From the NCBI GenBank assembly GCA_035762175.1, contig DASTPP010000441.1:1-12052 (forward strand): DNA of 12,052 nucleotides, given 5' to 3'. Below, piece by piece: positions 1 to 7,300 of the stretch. Position numbers and translations under genes: made by a program. Numbering within the stretch: the stretch's first letter is position 1; the number at the start of each line of letters is the position of its first letter. The stretch comes from DASTPP01 sp035762175 (GTDB lineage: Bacteria > Myxococcota_A > Polyangia > Polyangiales > Polyangiaceae). The notes beneath the pieces are model-generated. The model did no database searches. It saw nothing but the letters and a program-made list of their open reading frames with translations, and was not told the origin of the DNA.

Positions 1-102
1 CCCGACACGAACGTCTATCTCGTTGACGACACGCCCGAGACCCGAGAGCAAATCCGTACCTTGCGCAAGCGCCTGGTCCCCAACCCACGGGTTCGGCGCT
101 GA
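1..102 (+). CDS. C-terminal end of an unidentified protein (5' end outside window)
   Basis: The first frame is open from base 1 and reads 33 codons to a TGA at 100-102. The visible tail has an acidic stretch (LVDDTPETREQ) and then a basic end (LRKRLVPNPRVRR). Codon use is less extreme than in the genes that follow. There is no recognisable domain in so short a piece, and the function cannot be inferred. It is called coding because the frame is open to the edge, the composition is mixed and protein-like, and no following gene is close enough to share the frame. It could also be a chance open frame. Confidence 0.5.
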   Translation, partial: PDTNVYLVDDTPETREQIRTLRKRLVPNPRVRR

Positions 103-339
103 AGGGAGCACCAAGATGTCGACTCCGGGCCATTTTGCACATACCGCCGCCGCCCCCCTTCGCGGGCTGAGCAGGCAGGCGGGCTCGGCGGTCGCCCGCC
201 GCGGCGTGCGGCGCCTCGTTCGCCCCGCCGCGGGGCCCGCCCCTCGCCGGCCCACGCTCGCCCCGGCGATGCGCGCGCCGGCGGGGGCGCGGCCGCGAAG
301 TCTTGGCCCTTGTCGCGCGCCTGTCGTAGCCCCACGAGC
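103..339. other. Intergenic spacer upstream of the Rpn-like gene
   Basis: Very GC-rich spacer without a recognised gene. One point is noted: an AAGGGAG purine run at about 102-108 sits 7 bp before an ATG at 116, which opens an 83-codon frame ending at 367. That frame is almost pure Arg/Ala/Pro and overlaps the next gene's start, so it is not called as a gene. No convincing promoter hexamers were found before 340. Confidence 0.5.
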
Positions 340-1275
340 ATGCCCCGCCGCCGCCACGATTCGATGAGCAAAGACTTGCTCACGCTCTGGTGCGAGCCGC
401 TCGGCCCCGTCCTGGCCCCGCGCCGCGTGCACGGCGAAGAGCGGCAGATCGACGTGGTCGTCGACGCCCGACGGCGCGGGGCGCGGGCCGAGGCGCGGCG
501 GCGCGAGCTCGGCGTCCTGGGCCAGATGGGCCGGGGGCTCGCCGCCTTCGAGGCCTTTCGCAACCCGTGCACCCCGCCCGAAGTGCGCGCCGCCCTCGTC
601 AAGGTGGTCGAGCTGCACGACGAGCTGCGCCGCCGCGCCCGGCGCCGGGGCGCGAGCGTGGCCGAGGTGCCGCTGCCGCACCTCTGGGCGCTGACGTCGA
701 CGCTCTCCGAGGGGCTGGCCCGGGGCTTCCGGGCGCTGCCCCACGAGGGGTTTCCGGCGGGCTGTTTCGGCCTGCCCGACGAGCTGGGGCTGACGCTGGT
801 CGACCTCTCCGAGCTGCCGCCGACGCCCGCGACGCTGTGGTTGCGCCTGCTCGGGCGCGGCGAGGTGCAGCGGCGCGCGCTCGACGAGCTCGCGGCCCTG
901 CCCGACGAGCACCCGCTGCAGGGCGACACCTGGCGGCGCGTGCTACGCTGGCGCACGGAAGCCCAGAGCGAGGCGAACCCGACCGAGGCCGACCGGGAGT
1001 TGCTCATGAACAGCGAGCGCTTGGTACAGCAGTGGGAGCGGCGCCTGCGCCGCGAGGGAAAGGCCGAGGGAAAGGCCGAGGGAAAGGCCGAAGGGCTGGC
1101 CGAGGGAAAGGCCGAGGGGCTGCGGCAGGCGGTCGTGGCGCTGTGCGACGTGCTCGGCATCGCGCTCGCGCCGGCGCGCCGGGCGCGACTCGAGGCGATG
1201 GGGGCGGCCGAGCTCGAGGCGCTCTGCGAGGCGCTACGGCGCGAGCGGCGCTGGCCGGCGCGCGGCGGGCGCTGA
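340..1275 (+). CDS. Rpn/PD-(D/E)XK nuclease-superfamily-like protein with EGKA repeat tail
   Basis: Predicted 311 residues. The N-terminus (RRRHDSMSKDLL, then GEERQIDVVVDA at about 32-43), the middle segment TPATLWLRLLGRGEVQRRAL and the EGKA repeats at about 239-261 followed by a final helical segment resemble Rpn-type proteins common in large myxobacterial genomes. Rpn proteins of enterobacteria (RpnA family, formerly 'putative transposase') are PD-(D/E)XK DNA endonucleases linked to recombination or phage defence. Here the candidate core is the ERQIDVVVD strand, but a full catalytic set cannot be confirmed by eye. The start at ATG 340 keeps the HDS...KDLL motif close to the N-terminus; TTG 310 would add ten residues and ATG 364 would remove eight. 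No clear Shine-Dalgarno was seen. It is convergent with the next gene. Nuclease activity and cellular role are inference. Confidence 0.75.
   Translation: MPRRRHDSMSKDLLTLWCEPLGPVLAPRRVHGEERQIDVVVDARRRGARAEARRRELGVLGQMGRGLAAFEAFRNPCTPPEVRAALVKVVELHDELRRRARRRGASVAEVPLPHLWALTSTLSEGLARGFRALPHEGFPAGCFGLPDELGLTLVDLSELPPTPATLWLRLLGRGEVQRRALDELAALPDEHPLQGDTWRRVLRWRTEAQSEANPTEADRELLMNSERLVQQWERRLRREGKAEGKAEGKAEGLAEGKAEGLRQAVVALCDVLGIALAPARRARLEAMGAAELEALCEALRRERRWPARGGR
1054..1122 (+). repeat. 12-bp in-frame tandem repeat encoding EGKA units
   Basis: GAGGGAAAGGCC-type units encode EGKA EGKA EGKA EGLA EGKA EGL. This is a charged helical linker found near the C-terminus of many Rpn-like proteins. The first three units are identical at DNA level, so the array can change copy number in frame. 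Confidence 0.85.
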
Positions 1276-1348
1276 GGCCGGCGGCGCCCGGGCCTCGCGG
1301 GCGTGGCGGGCGCGGGGTCGCCCGGGCTCGTTCGCTACGTTGCCCGCC

Positions 1349-1421
1349 GCGGGCGTGGTGGGGCGGCCCGACGGCGTTCGGCCCGCGGGCGCGGTGGGGC
1401 GGGCCCGATGGCGTTAGGCCC
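1349..1421. repeat. Imperfect tandem duplication of about 36 bp in the convergent spacer
   Basis: Copy 1 begins at 1349 (GCGGGCGTGGTGGGGCGG) and copy 2 at 1385 (GCGGGCGCGGTGGGGCGG). They stay aligned through GGCGTTCGGCCC versus GGCGTTAGGCCC with a few substitutions and one indel. The TTA in copy 2 (1414-1416) is the minus-strand TAA stop of the neighbouring secreted-protein gene, so the duplication spans its stop codon. Confidence 0.8.
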
Positions 1422-2034
1422 GCGGCCGCGCCCGCCGCGCGAGCGAGAGGGCGACGAGCGCCGTGAGGGTCAAGGCGTCGGGGTCGAGCGGGCGGGCGGG
1501 CGACGAGAGCGAGCAGGCGTCGCCGCCGGGTGCCTTCTGGGGCGACGCCCCGCCGCTGCCGCTCGTGCTGTCGTCGTCATCGTCGTCGCCGGGCGCGGGG
1601 GCGGGCGGGGGTTGGGCGCAGGGCGCCGCGGTCGGGTCGCCCGAGGGGTGACGGCGCGGGTTGCTCGGGTCGGAGTTCTGCGAAAGCTCGAGGAGGTCGG
1701 GGTAGCCGTCGCAATCCGAGTCGGTACCTTTCGCGTCGATGGCGGCGAGAGCTCGATCGAGGGCCGGCCCCGGGTTGTCGTGCCCGAACTCGGCGCCGCC
1801 GTTTTCACCTAGCAGCGTCTGGGTGAAGGGCCGGTCGCGAAAGCTCGGGGTCCCAGCGCTGCCGAGGTGGCAATAGTCTTTTTGAATGGTGAGGTGGCCT
1901 TGGGGCACGTCGTAGCGTTCGGCAACGAAGGCCTTCACCCAATCGCTGATTTTGGGGCGGGCGCCGGCGGGGCGGGCCGCGATGAGGGTGGCGGCGAAGG
2001 CCAGCGCGGCGAGGGGGCGTTGGTTCGGGCTCAT
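1414..2034 (-). CDS. Secreted Ca-loop protein with MYXO-CTERM-like anchor and degenerate CxxCH site
   Basis: 206 residues. Residues 1-25 form a signal peptide (basic SPNQR, a hydrophobic Ala/Leu core, and a likely cut near AGA). Around 51-56 is QKDYCHLG, where related myxobacterial exported proteins often have CxxCH; only the second Cys and the His remain. At 105-116 a DSDCDGYPDLLE loop has D105, D107, D109, D113 and E116, as in thrombospondin type 3 / EF-hand-like calcium sites. A Pro/Asp/Ser/Gly linker (about 130-170, including six consecutive Asp) follows. The end (ACS at 173-175, a hydrophobic stretch at about 187-199, RRARPRA) resembles the MYXO-CTERM sorting signal, in which a conserved Cys is processed by a rhombosortase-like/myxosortase protease and the protein is surface-anchored. 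The usual Gly-Cys is Ala-Cys and Asp residues interrupt the linker, so sorting may be weak. The start is the only ATG before the signal peptide; no Shine-Dalgarno was seen. Family assignment is by memory of pattern. Confidence 0.75.
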   Translation of the reverse strand: MSPNQRPLAALAFAATLIAARPAGARPKISDWVKAFVAERYDVPQGHLTIQKDYCHLGSAGTPSFRDRPFTQTLLGENGGAEFGHDNPGPALDRALAAIDAKGTDSDCDGYPDLLELSQNSDPSNPRRHPSGDPTAAPCAQPPPAPAPGDDDDDDSTSGSGGASPQKAPGGDACSLSSPARPLDPDALTLTALVALSLARRARPRA

Positions 2035-2154
2035 GCGTCGGGGGCAACGCGGGCCGGGCGGCGAGGCCTCGGGTCGACCCGGCGGGCCCGCGCTCGACGT
2101 TCATGCGACGAGGGCGCGCGCGTGATCACGGGGTCGGGCGCCGCGCGGGCGCTG

Positions 2155-2163
2155 TGGTAGTTT
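2155..2163 (+). promoter_or_regulatory. Possible extended -10 element of the PASTA gene
   Basis: TGGTAGTTT has the form TGn followed by TAnnnT, in a spacer otherwise almost without T/A. No -35 match was seen at the usual distance. It lies 12 bp before the ATG, so transcripts would be almost leaderless, in keeping with the missing Shine-Dalgarno. Confidence 0.3.
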
Positions 2164-2174
2164 GTCCCGTAGTC

Positions 2175-2900
2175 ATGAACGGCTCTTCGGTCTTCGTCGT
2201 CGCGTTCTTCACGTCGGTGCTAACGGCGGCCGGCACCGTGTACGTGATCGAGCGCTACGGCGTGCTCGAGCCGTACCTGCACCGGGGCGAGAAAATCGAG
2301 CTGACCGAGGTGCCCGAGCTCAAGGGGCTCATCGAGGGCGACGCCCGCGAGAACCTGCGGGCCAAGCGCCTGTCGTTGATGATCAAGGGGCGCGCGCCGA
2401 GCGCCGAGGCCCGGCCCGGCACGGTGCTCGACCAGTCGCTGCCGCCCGGGCAGAGGGTGCCGGCGGGGGGCGCGGTGGCGGTGACGATCGCCGAAGAGCT
2501 GCCGAAGGTGCCCGACCTCGGCGGGCTCTCGGTCGACGAGGCGACGGCGAAGCTCGCGCCGGCCGGCTACAAGCTGAAGCTCGGGCAGCCCCGGGCCGAC
2601 GCGAACGTGCCCGAGGGCAAGATCGTGGCGCAAGATCCGGCGGGGGGTACGCCGCTCGAGAAGAACGTGCCGATCATCGTGCAGGTCTCGGCCGGCCCCG
2701 GCGAGCTCGAGGTGCCGAAGGTGGTGGGCGTGGGCGTCGAGGCCGCCAAGGCGCAGCTCGAGAAGGCCGGCTTCAAGGTCGCGCCCGTGCGCTGGCTCTC
2801 GCTCGCCGAGACCGCCTCGTACGTCGTGCTGAGCCAGAAGCCCGAGGCCGGCCAGAAGGTCAAGCCGGGCGCCGAGGTTCAGCTCACCGCGAACCGCTGA
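2175..2900 (+). CDS. Membrane-anchored protein of three PASTA domains
   Basis: 241 residues. A transmembrane helix spans about 5-27 with few residues before it (N-terminus inside). Three PASTA repeats follow: about 44-107 (VPELKGL...), 109-175 (VPDLGGLSVDEATAKL...) and 178-239 (VPKVVGVGVEAAKAQL...). Each shows the typical pattern of VP-x-(L/V)-x-G, an Ala/Leu helix, a G(Y/F)-K strand, 'Q.P..G', and a closing TI/VQV/QLT strand. PASTA domains bind muropeptides or mediate protein contacts outside the membrane, usually as the ectodomain of PrkC/PknB-like kinases or of PBPs. Here neither a kinase nor a transpeptidase is attached. ATG 2175 was chosen because it starts just before the membrane helix; the frame extends upstream to 2103 only with an Arg-rich, non-protein-like leader. 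Binding of peptidoglycan is inference. Confidence 0.9.
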   Translation: MNGSSVFVVAFFTSVLTAAGTVYVIERYGVLEPYLHRGEKIELTEVPELKGLIEGDARENLRAKRLSLMIKGRAPSAEARPGTVLDQSLPPGQRVPAGGAVAVTIAEELPKVPDLGGLSVDEATAKLAPAGYKLKLGQPRADANVPEGKIVAQDPAGGTPLEKNVPIIVQVSAGPGELEVPKVVGVGVEAAKAQLEKAGFKVAPVRWLSLAETASYVVLSQKPEAGQKVKPGAEVQLTANR

Positions 2901-3040
2901 GCCAGAGGGGGAGCGGGCGAGCGCGGCGCCGGGCGGGGCCGCCGCTGAGCCAGAGGGGGAGCGGGCGAGCGCGGCACCGGGCGGGGCCGCCACTGAGCCG
3001 GAAGGGGGCGCGCGAGCGCGGCGCCGGGCGGGGTCGCCCG
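2895..3040. repeat. Three tandem copies of a 48-bp unit spanning the PASTA stop codon
   Basis: CGCTGAGCC / CGCTGAGCC / CACTGAGCC recur at exactly 48-bp spacing (T of TGA at 2898, 2946 and 2994). Copies 1 and 2 are almost identical; copy 3 is diverged. The first CGCTGA is the last codon plus stop of the PASTA gene. Each unit contains a short imperfect hairpin (GCGGCGCC, loop GGGC, GGGGCCGC; 2923-2942 and 2971-2990), so the array may act as a repeated termination or mRNA-end structure. Confidence 0.85.
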
Positions 3041-3054
3041 GGCCGCGCGGGCGC

Positions 3055-3975
3055 TCACTTCTGGTACTCGTTCATGAGCAGCGTGCCGTCCGAGAAGTGG
3101 CTGAGCTGGCCCGCGGTGCTCGAGACCTTCTTCGAGTAGCACTCGGGCGGGGTGCCCCCCAGCTGCCGGAAGCGCTGATTGTCGCCCGACGCGATGAAGC
3201 GCGCGCCCGAGGGCACCCACTCGGCCTCGAAGGGGAAGGCCAGGGTATCTTTCTGGATACCGAGGTTATCGTAAAGATTGATGGGCGTGCCGTCGACCGT
3301 GAACGATCTGCCGTCGCCGCAGTAGTCGGCGCGCAGCATGCGCGTGCAGGCCTGGTGGTGGTTCTTCAGCGAGGTGCCGTTGACGCTGGCCCAGGGCTTG
3401 TAGCCGAGGTCGACGCACTTGCCGAGCGCGGCGTTGCGGCAGGCGAAGGTGAAGGCGCTCGGGTCGTCGACGTGCGAGCCGCCGCCGGGCACGCCCTCGC
3501 GGTAGTCCCAGCGGCCCACCAGCCCGATGGCCTCGATCGGGGCGCCCGCGGCGTCGACGCCGCAGAGCGGCAGGCGGGCGTTCGTCGCGGGGTCGAGAAA
3601 GCTCGCCGTGTACGTCCAGACGTCGCCGACCACGCGGGCGTCGTCGATGTAAACCGGCGTCGTGCCGCCGCCCGCCAAGAGCCCCTGGAACACGGCGCCG
3701 ATGAAGCCGTCGCCGAAGTACGACTTCTTGCCGTCGGCCGTGGCGCCCGAGAGCGCGCTGCCGTTGAGCACGACGCCGTTGAGCACCACGCCGTTGAGCA
3801 CCACGCCGTTGAGCACCACGCCGTTGAGCACCACGCCGTTGAGCACCACGCCGTTGCGCACGGTCGCCCCCCGATCGCCCTGCTCGTACGCCGGCTCGTC
3901 GGCGTCGACCGAGCCGCAAGCGGGCAGCGCGAGGGCGGCAAGACACAGGGCGAATACGGAACGACGCAAGCTCAT
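3055..3975 (-). CDS. ADYC-domain lipoprotein with NGVVL repeats
   Basis: 306 residues. The signal peptide ends in a lipobox, LPAC, with the lipidated Cys at residue 20; Gly-Ser after it does not suggest inner-membrane retention. Residues 41-72 are six NGVVL units plus a seventh NG. The rest matches the myxobacterial ADYC family, named after a conserved motif: FTFACRNAALGKCVDLGYKPW at about 176-195, CTRMLRADYCGDG at 210-222 (ADYC at 216-219), then an INLYDNLGIQ segment and a FEAEW strand. Six Cys lie in the exported part (138, 179, 187, 210, 219, 279), which suggests disulfides. ATG 3975 was chosen because it starts the signal peptide and has the only good Shine-Dalgarno in the window. The frame runs on to 4302 but without protein-like sequence. 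The ADYC domain has no known biochemical function. The gene is alone on its strand, with a long regulatory spacer upstream. Confidence 0.88.
   Translation of the reverse strand: MSLRRSVFALCLAALALPACGSVDADEPAYEQGDRGATVRNGVVLNGVVLNGVVLNGVVLNGVVLNGVVLNGSALSGATADGKKSYFGDGFIGAVFQGLLAGGGTTPVYIDDARVVGDVWTYTASFLDPATNARLPLCGVDAAGAPIEAIGLVGRWDYREGVPGGGSHVDDPSAFTFACRNAALGKCVDLGYKPWASVNGTSLKNHHQACTRMLRADYCGDGRSFTVDGTPINLYDNLGIQKDTLAFPFEAEWVPSGARFIASGDNQRFRQLGGTPPECYSKKVSSTAGQLSHFSDGTLLMNEYQK
3761..3850 (-). repeat. 15-bp minisatellite, six units, inside the ADYC gene
   Basis: The plus strand shows CCGTTGAGCACCACG repeated head to tail. Units 2-6 (3776-3850) are identical and unit 1 differs at one base. 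A degenerate seventh unit follows (3851-3865). On the coding strand each unit gives NGVVL. The identity of five units suggests recent expansion, and 15 bp keeps the frame. Confidence 0.95.
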
Positions 3976-3982
3976 GGCAGGT

Positions 3983-3990
3983 ACCTCTTC
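3983..3990 (-). promoter_or_regulatory. Shine-Dalgarno of the ADYC lipoprotein gene
   Basis: GAAGAGGT on the minus strand lies 7 nt before ATG 3975. It decides this start over upstream alternatives in the same frame. Confidence 0.7.
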
Positions 3991-4098
3991 GGGGGGGGTT
4001 AGGGTCGGCCGTGCCTCAAGGGCTGTCGCCCTGCCCGTCTCGCTTTCGAAGGCTGAGCATGGACAGGAGAACAACCTACATATGCAACCACGGCCGAG

Positions 4099-4109
4099 TT
4101 TCGACGAAA
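4099..4109. promoter_or_regulatory. Perfect dyad TTTCG-A-CGAAA
   Basis: Five-base arms around one central base, about 125 bp upstream of the ADYC gene start, inside the AT-richer spacer. It is a possible operator half-site pair; no regulator is assigned. Confidence 0.3.
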
Positions 4110-4145
4110 AGGCCCTTGGAGCACTTTTCGGGAAGCATCTCACAT

Positions 4146-4163
4146 CAAACCTCGTTAGGTTTG
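4146..4163. promoter_or_regulatory. Perfect dyad CAAACCT-CGTT-AGGTTTG
   Basis: Seven-base arms with a four-base centre, about 171 bp upstream of the ADYC ATG. There is no adjoining U-tract in either direction, so an operator is as likely as a terminator. Confidence 0.4.
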
Positions 4164-4183
4164 CAGGGAGCTTCGAACGTCTA

Positions 4184-4254
4184 TCCGTGATGCGGCCGGG
4201 AAGCGGCGGGCGGGGCGCTGCTCCGTGATGCGGCCGGGAAGCGGCGGGGGGGCG
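4184..4254. repeat. Two direct copies of about 33 bp at 38-bp spacing
   Basis: TCCGTGATGCGGCCGGGAAG starts at 4184 and again at 4222. Identity continues through GCGGCGGG before the copies diverge in a G-run. They are non-coding, in the spacer between the kinase 3' end and the ADYC promoter region. Confidence 0.85.
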
Positions 4255-4255
4255 G

Positions 4256-4281
4256 GCCGCCCAGGTTAAAACCTGGGCGGC
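4256..4281 (-). terminator. Strong 12-bp hairpin downstream of the kinase gene
   Basis: GCCGCCCAGGTT, two central bases, then AACCTGGGCGGC: a perfect 12-bp inverted repeat 52 bp past the kinase stop. No U-run follows on the minus strand, so this would be a U-less hairpin, or an operator-like palindrome. The position at the end of a transcription unit favours transcript end or 3'-end protection. Confidence 0.5.
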
Positions 4282-4317
4282 GCTCACCTGGGCGGTGCTC
4301 ACTGGGCGGCGCTCACC
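4274..4317. repeat. Three 14-15 bp tandem units beside the kinase stop
   Basis: TGGGCGGCGCTCACC (4274), TGGGCGGTGCTCAC (4289) and TGGGCGGCGCTCACC (4303). The first unit shares its TGGGCGGC with the right arm of the neighbouring hairpin. The array ends 17 bp before the kinase stop codon (on the plus-strand scale). Confidence 0.85.
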
Positions 4318-4333
4318 TGGCCCCGGGGCTTGG

Positions 4334-7300
4334 TCAGGGGGCCTTCGGCGTCTGCAGGGGGGCGCAGATGCGGGCGCCGAGGGTGGCGTCGCGCAGGGTG
4401 CTGGGCACGCCGGTGCGGTTGACGAGCTGCACGACCTTGCGCTCGTGGGCGTAGCTGCCGCCGCGGGCGACGAACTGGTCGTCGAAGGACGAGCGCGTCC
4501 ATTCGAAGGCGTTGCCGGTCATGTCGTCGAGGCCGAAGGGGCTCTGCGAGGCGGGGCGGCGTCCGACCTCGTCCGGGCCCATCTCTTTGCGCTTGTAGGT
4601 CTCGTCGAAGTTGGCATCGTCGGGCGCGAGCTTGTCGCCGTGGGGGAACTCGCGGCCGTCGGCGCCGCGGGCGGCGCGCTCCCACTCGTAGTCGGTGCAC
4701 AGGCGCGCGCCGCGCAGCTTGCCCGAGCGGTCGAGCCAATCGGCGTAGGCGAGCACGTCGTCGGCGGAGACGCCGGTGACGGGGAACTTGAGCCAGTCTT
4801 GCGGGGCCTGCTCGGGGCGATCTTGGTAGACGAAGGGCTCGCCGGCGCGCACGTCGTAGCGGCGCTTGGCGGGCTGAACGACGAGGTGGTAGGCGCCGCC
4901 GCGCTCTTCGAGCCGGAGGGCGCCGTTCAGGCCGACCTTGGCCTCGGCGTTGGGGGTGCGGCGGGCGCGCTCGGCGGGGGGCAAGCTCTCGAGGAAGGGC
5001 AGCCAGTCGCCGTAGGTGATCTCGCGGCGGGCGACGAGGTAGCCCTCGGTGCGGACGGGGTGCAGCGGCACGGCGTCGAAGAAGCCGCGGCGCGTCTGCT
5101 CGTCGCCGGCGCTACCGAAAAGAAAGCGTCCGGGCGGCACGTAGGCGTAGCCCTCGGGCACGGCGGCGGCGGGGGGCAGGTCGACCGCGAGCTCGAGCGC
5201 CTCGCCGCGGCCGGCGAGGAAGGGGTAGCGCAGGGTGGCGCGGCCCGGGGCGGAGAGGGTCAAAAGGTACGAGCCGCGCTCGAGGGCGAGGGCGCGCACG
5301 GGCGCGGGGCCGAGGTCGCGCGGGGGCTGGGGGGCCCCCTTGGCGCGCCAGGGGGAGCGCTCGAGCAGGACGCGGGCGTCGGGGGGCGAGGTGGTGAGGG
5401 CGAGCGAGGCGGGGGTGTTCCAGCGGCGGGCGAGCTCGCCGGTGGGGTCGTAGAGGGCGAAGCGCTCGGTGAGCTCGGCCTCCTGGGCGGAGCGGCCTTC
5501 GGCCTCGGCGGCGACGGCGCGGTCGTAGAGGGTCTGTCCGAGCAGGGCGCCGACGTCGGCGCGCTTGGAGTCTTGGGCGAAGGCGGCCTCGAGGGCGCGG
5601 CTGGCGCGGGTGAAGGCGAGGTCGGCGGCCTCGCCGCGCTCGAGCGCGGTGGCCCAGGCGGCCTCGCCGGCCTCGCGCTCGCGGGCGTCGAAGCGGCCGA
5701 AGGCCTGGGCGCGCAGGGCCTCGGCCTCGGCGCGGGCCGCGCGGGCCTCGGCGAGGTAGCCGCGCGCCTCGGCGACGAGCGCGTCGATGCGGCCGCCGGC
5801 CTCGCGGCGGGCCTTGACGAGGGCGCCGCCGTAGGCGGCCGCGAGGGCGAGGGGCAGGCCGAGCGCGAGGCCGCCGCGCAGCCAGTGGCCGCGCCGCACC
5901 GCGCGCCCGGAGGCGCGCAAGAACTCGGCCTCGTGCGGCCCGAGCTCGGCGGCGCGCAGGGCGGCGGCCTCTTTGAGCTGGCGGGCGCCCCAGAGGGCTT
6001 CTCGCGACTGGCGGGTGCGGCGCCACTCGGCGGCGGCGACCGCGAGGCGCTCGTGCACGGCGCGCCGTTCGACGTCTTCGGCGAGCCAGTGGCGCAGCGT
6101 GCCCCACTCGCGCACGAGCACCTCGTGGGCGAGGTCGAAGGCGCGGCCGCCGCCGTCTTCGAGGGCGACGAGCAGGCGCCCGCGCACGAGCGCGTCGAGC
6201 GCGGCGCGCGTGGCGGGCTGGGCCTCGCCGAGCTCGGCGCCGGTGCGCCGGACGCGCGTGTCGTCGAGCGTCACGAGGCGGGTGAGCACCCGGCGGGCCT
6301 CGGCGCGCTGGGCGGGGGGCAGCGCCAGCACGAGCGCGTCGGCGTGCTTGGCGAGCGCGCCGCCGACGCCGCCCATCGCCTCGAGGGCCGAGCGGCGGAT
6401 GACGCCGGCGCGGCCGTCGCGCGCCTCCCAGAGCTCGGCGAGGGCGAACTGCAAGAGCGGCAGGCCGCCGGCGCCGGCCTGCGCGCTGGCGGCGACGAGG
6501 TCGTCGACCATCGACGGGGGCTCGAAGTGCAGCCCCGAGGCCTCGGCCGGGCCGACGATGACCTCGCGCATGCGGTCGGGCGGCAGCGGGCGCAGAAAGT
6601 AGATGGCGCGCGAGAGCCCGTCGCCGAGGGTGGGCAGGGCCGCGAAGCGGGTGAGGAAGTCGACGCGCAGCGCGGTGAGCACGCGCACGCCGGGCCGGCC
6701 CGCCGCGAGCACGGCGAGCGCCGCCTCGGCCGCGTCGCGCTCGTGCGGCTCGCTGACGGTGACGAGCTCTTCGGCCTGGTCGAGAAAGAGCAGGAGCCCC
6801 GCCGCGTTGCCGAGCCTTCGGCCGACGGCGTCGCCGAGCACCGCGGGGTTGCCCCAGGCGGCCCGCGCGAGCGCCTCGGCGCTCTCGCCGAGCAGCGAGG
6901 AGAGCGCGTTGACGAGCGCCCAGTAGGGGCGCTTGCCCGGGGCGAAGGTGAGCACGGACCACGCGCGGCCGCCGCCGAGCGCGCCCTGGGCGACGGCGGG
7001 CAGGACGCCGGCGCGGCAGACCGACGACTTGCCGACGCCCGAGTCGCCCGTCACGACGAGCCAGGGCTCGGCGCGCAGCCGGTCGAGCGCCACGCCGACC
7101 TCGGCGTCGCGGCCGAAGAAGAGCGCGCGGTGCTCGGCGTCGAAGGGGCGCAGGCCCCGGTAGGGGTTGCCCGCCGGCGGCGGCCCGCTCGCGGCGTGGC
7201 GCGCGAGCTGCTCGAGCGCCTCGCGCAGCTCGTCGCCCGAGGCGAAGCGCTCGAGCGGGTCGCGCCGCAGGCAGCGGTCGATGATCGCCGCGAGGCGCCC

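Larger units (their letters stand above)
3976..4183 (-). promoter_or_regulatory. AT-richer control region upstream of the ADYC lipoprotein gene
   Basis: This stretch is visibly less GC-rich than the rest of the window and has no convincing ORF. It holds two perfect dyads, listed separately, and a CATATG at 4079-4084. No clear TTGACA/TATAAT pair was found on the minus strand; a TAGGTT just after CATATG (minus strand) is a weak -10 candidate. The composition and dyads suggest a regulated promoter with a 5' leader of up to about 100 nt. Confidence 0.45.

Noticed and set aside
116..367. 83-codon ORF with a good purine run (AAGGGAG) before its ATG
   Set aside because: The encoded sequence is almost only Arg/Ala/Pro, has no recognisable feature and overlaps the Rpn-like start; a chance Shine-Dalgarno is likely. 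Ribosome profiling could reverse this.
340..1275. Transposase or insertion sequence
   Set aside because: Rpn-type proteins were once labelled transposases, but no terminal inverted repeats or target-site duplication were seen around this gene.
3761..3850. CRISPR array or classical pentapeptide-repeat protein
   Set aside because: Units are contiguous without spacers, and NGVVL does not fit the A(D/N)LXX pentapeptide pattern.
3097..4002. Plus-strand ORF with a VEHHA repeat antisense to the ADYC gene
   Set aside because: The repeat is merely the antisense reading of the NGVVL minisatellite; the minus strand has the lipobox, Shine-Dalgarno and ADYC motif.
4334..5155. Formylglycine-generating (sulfatase-activating) enzyme activity
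   Set aside because: The fold signature is present but the conserved catalytic cysteines near the RGGSY region are missing, so only a structural or binding role is supported.
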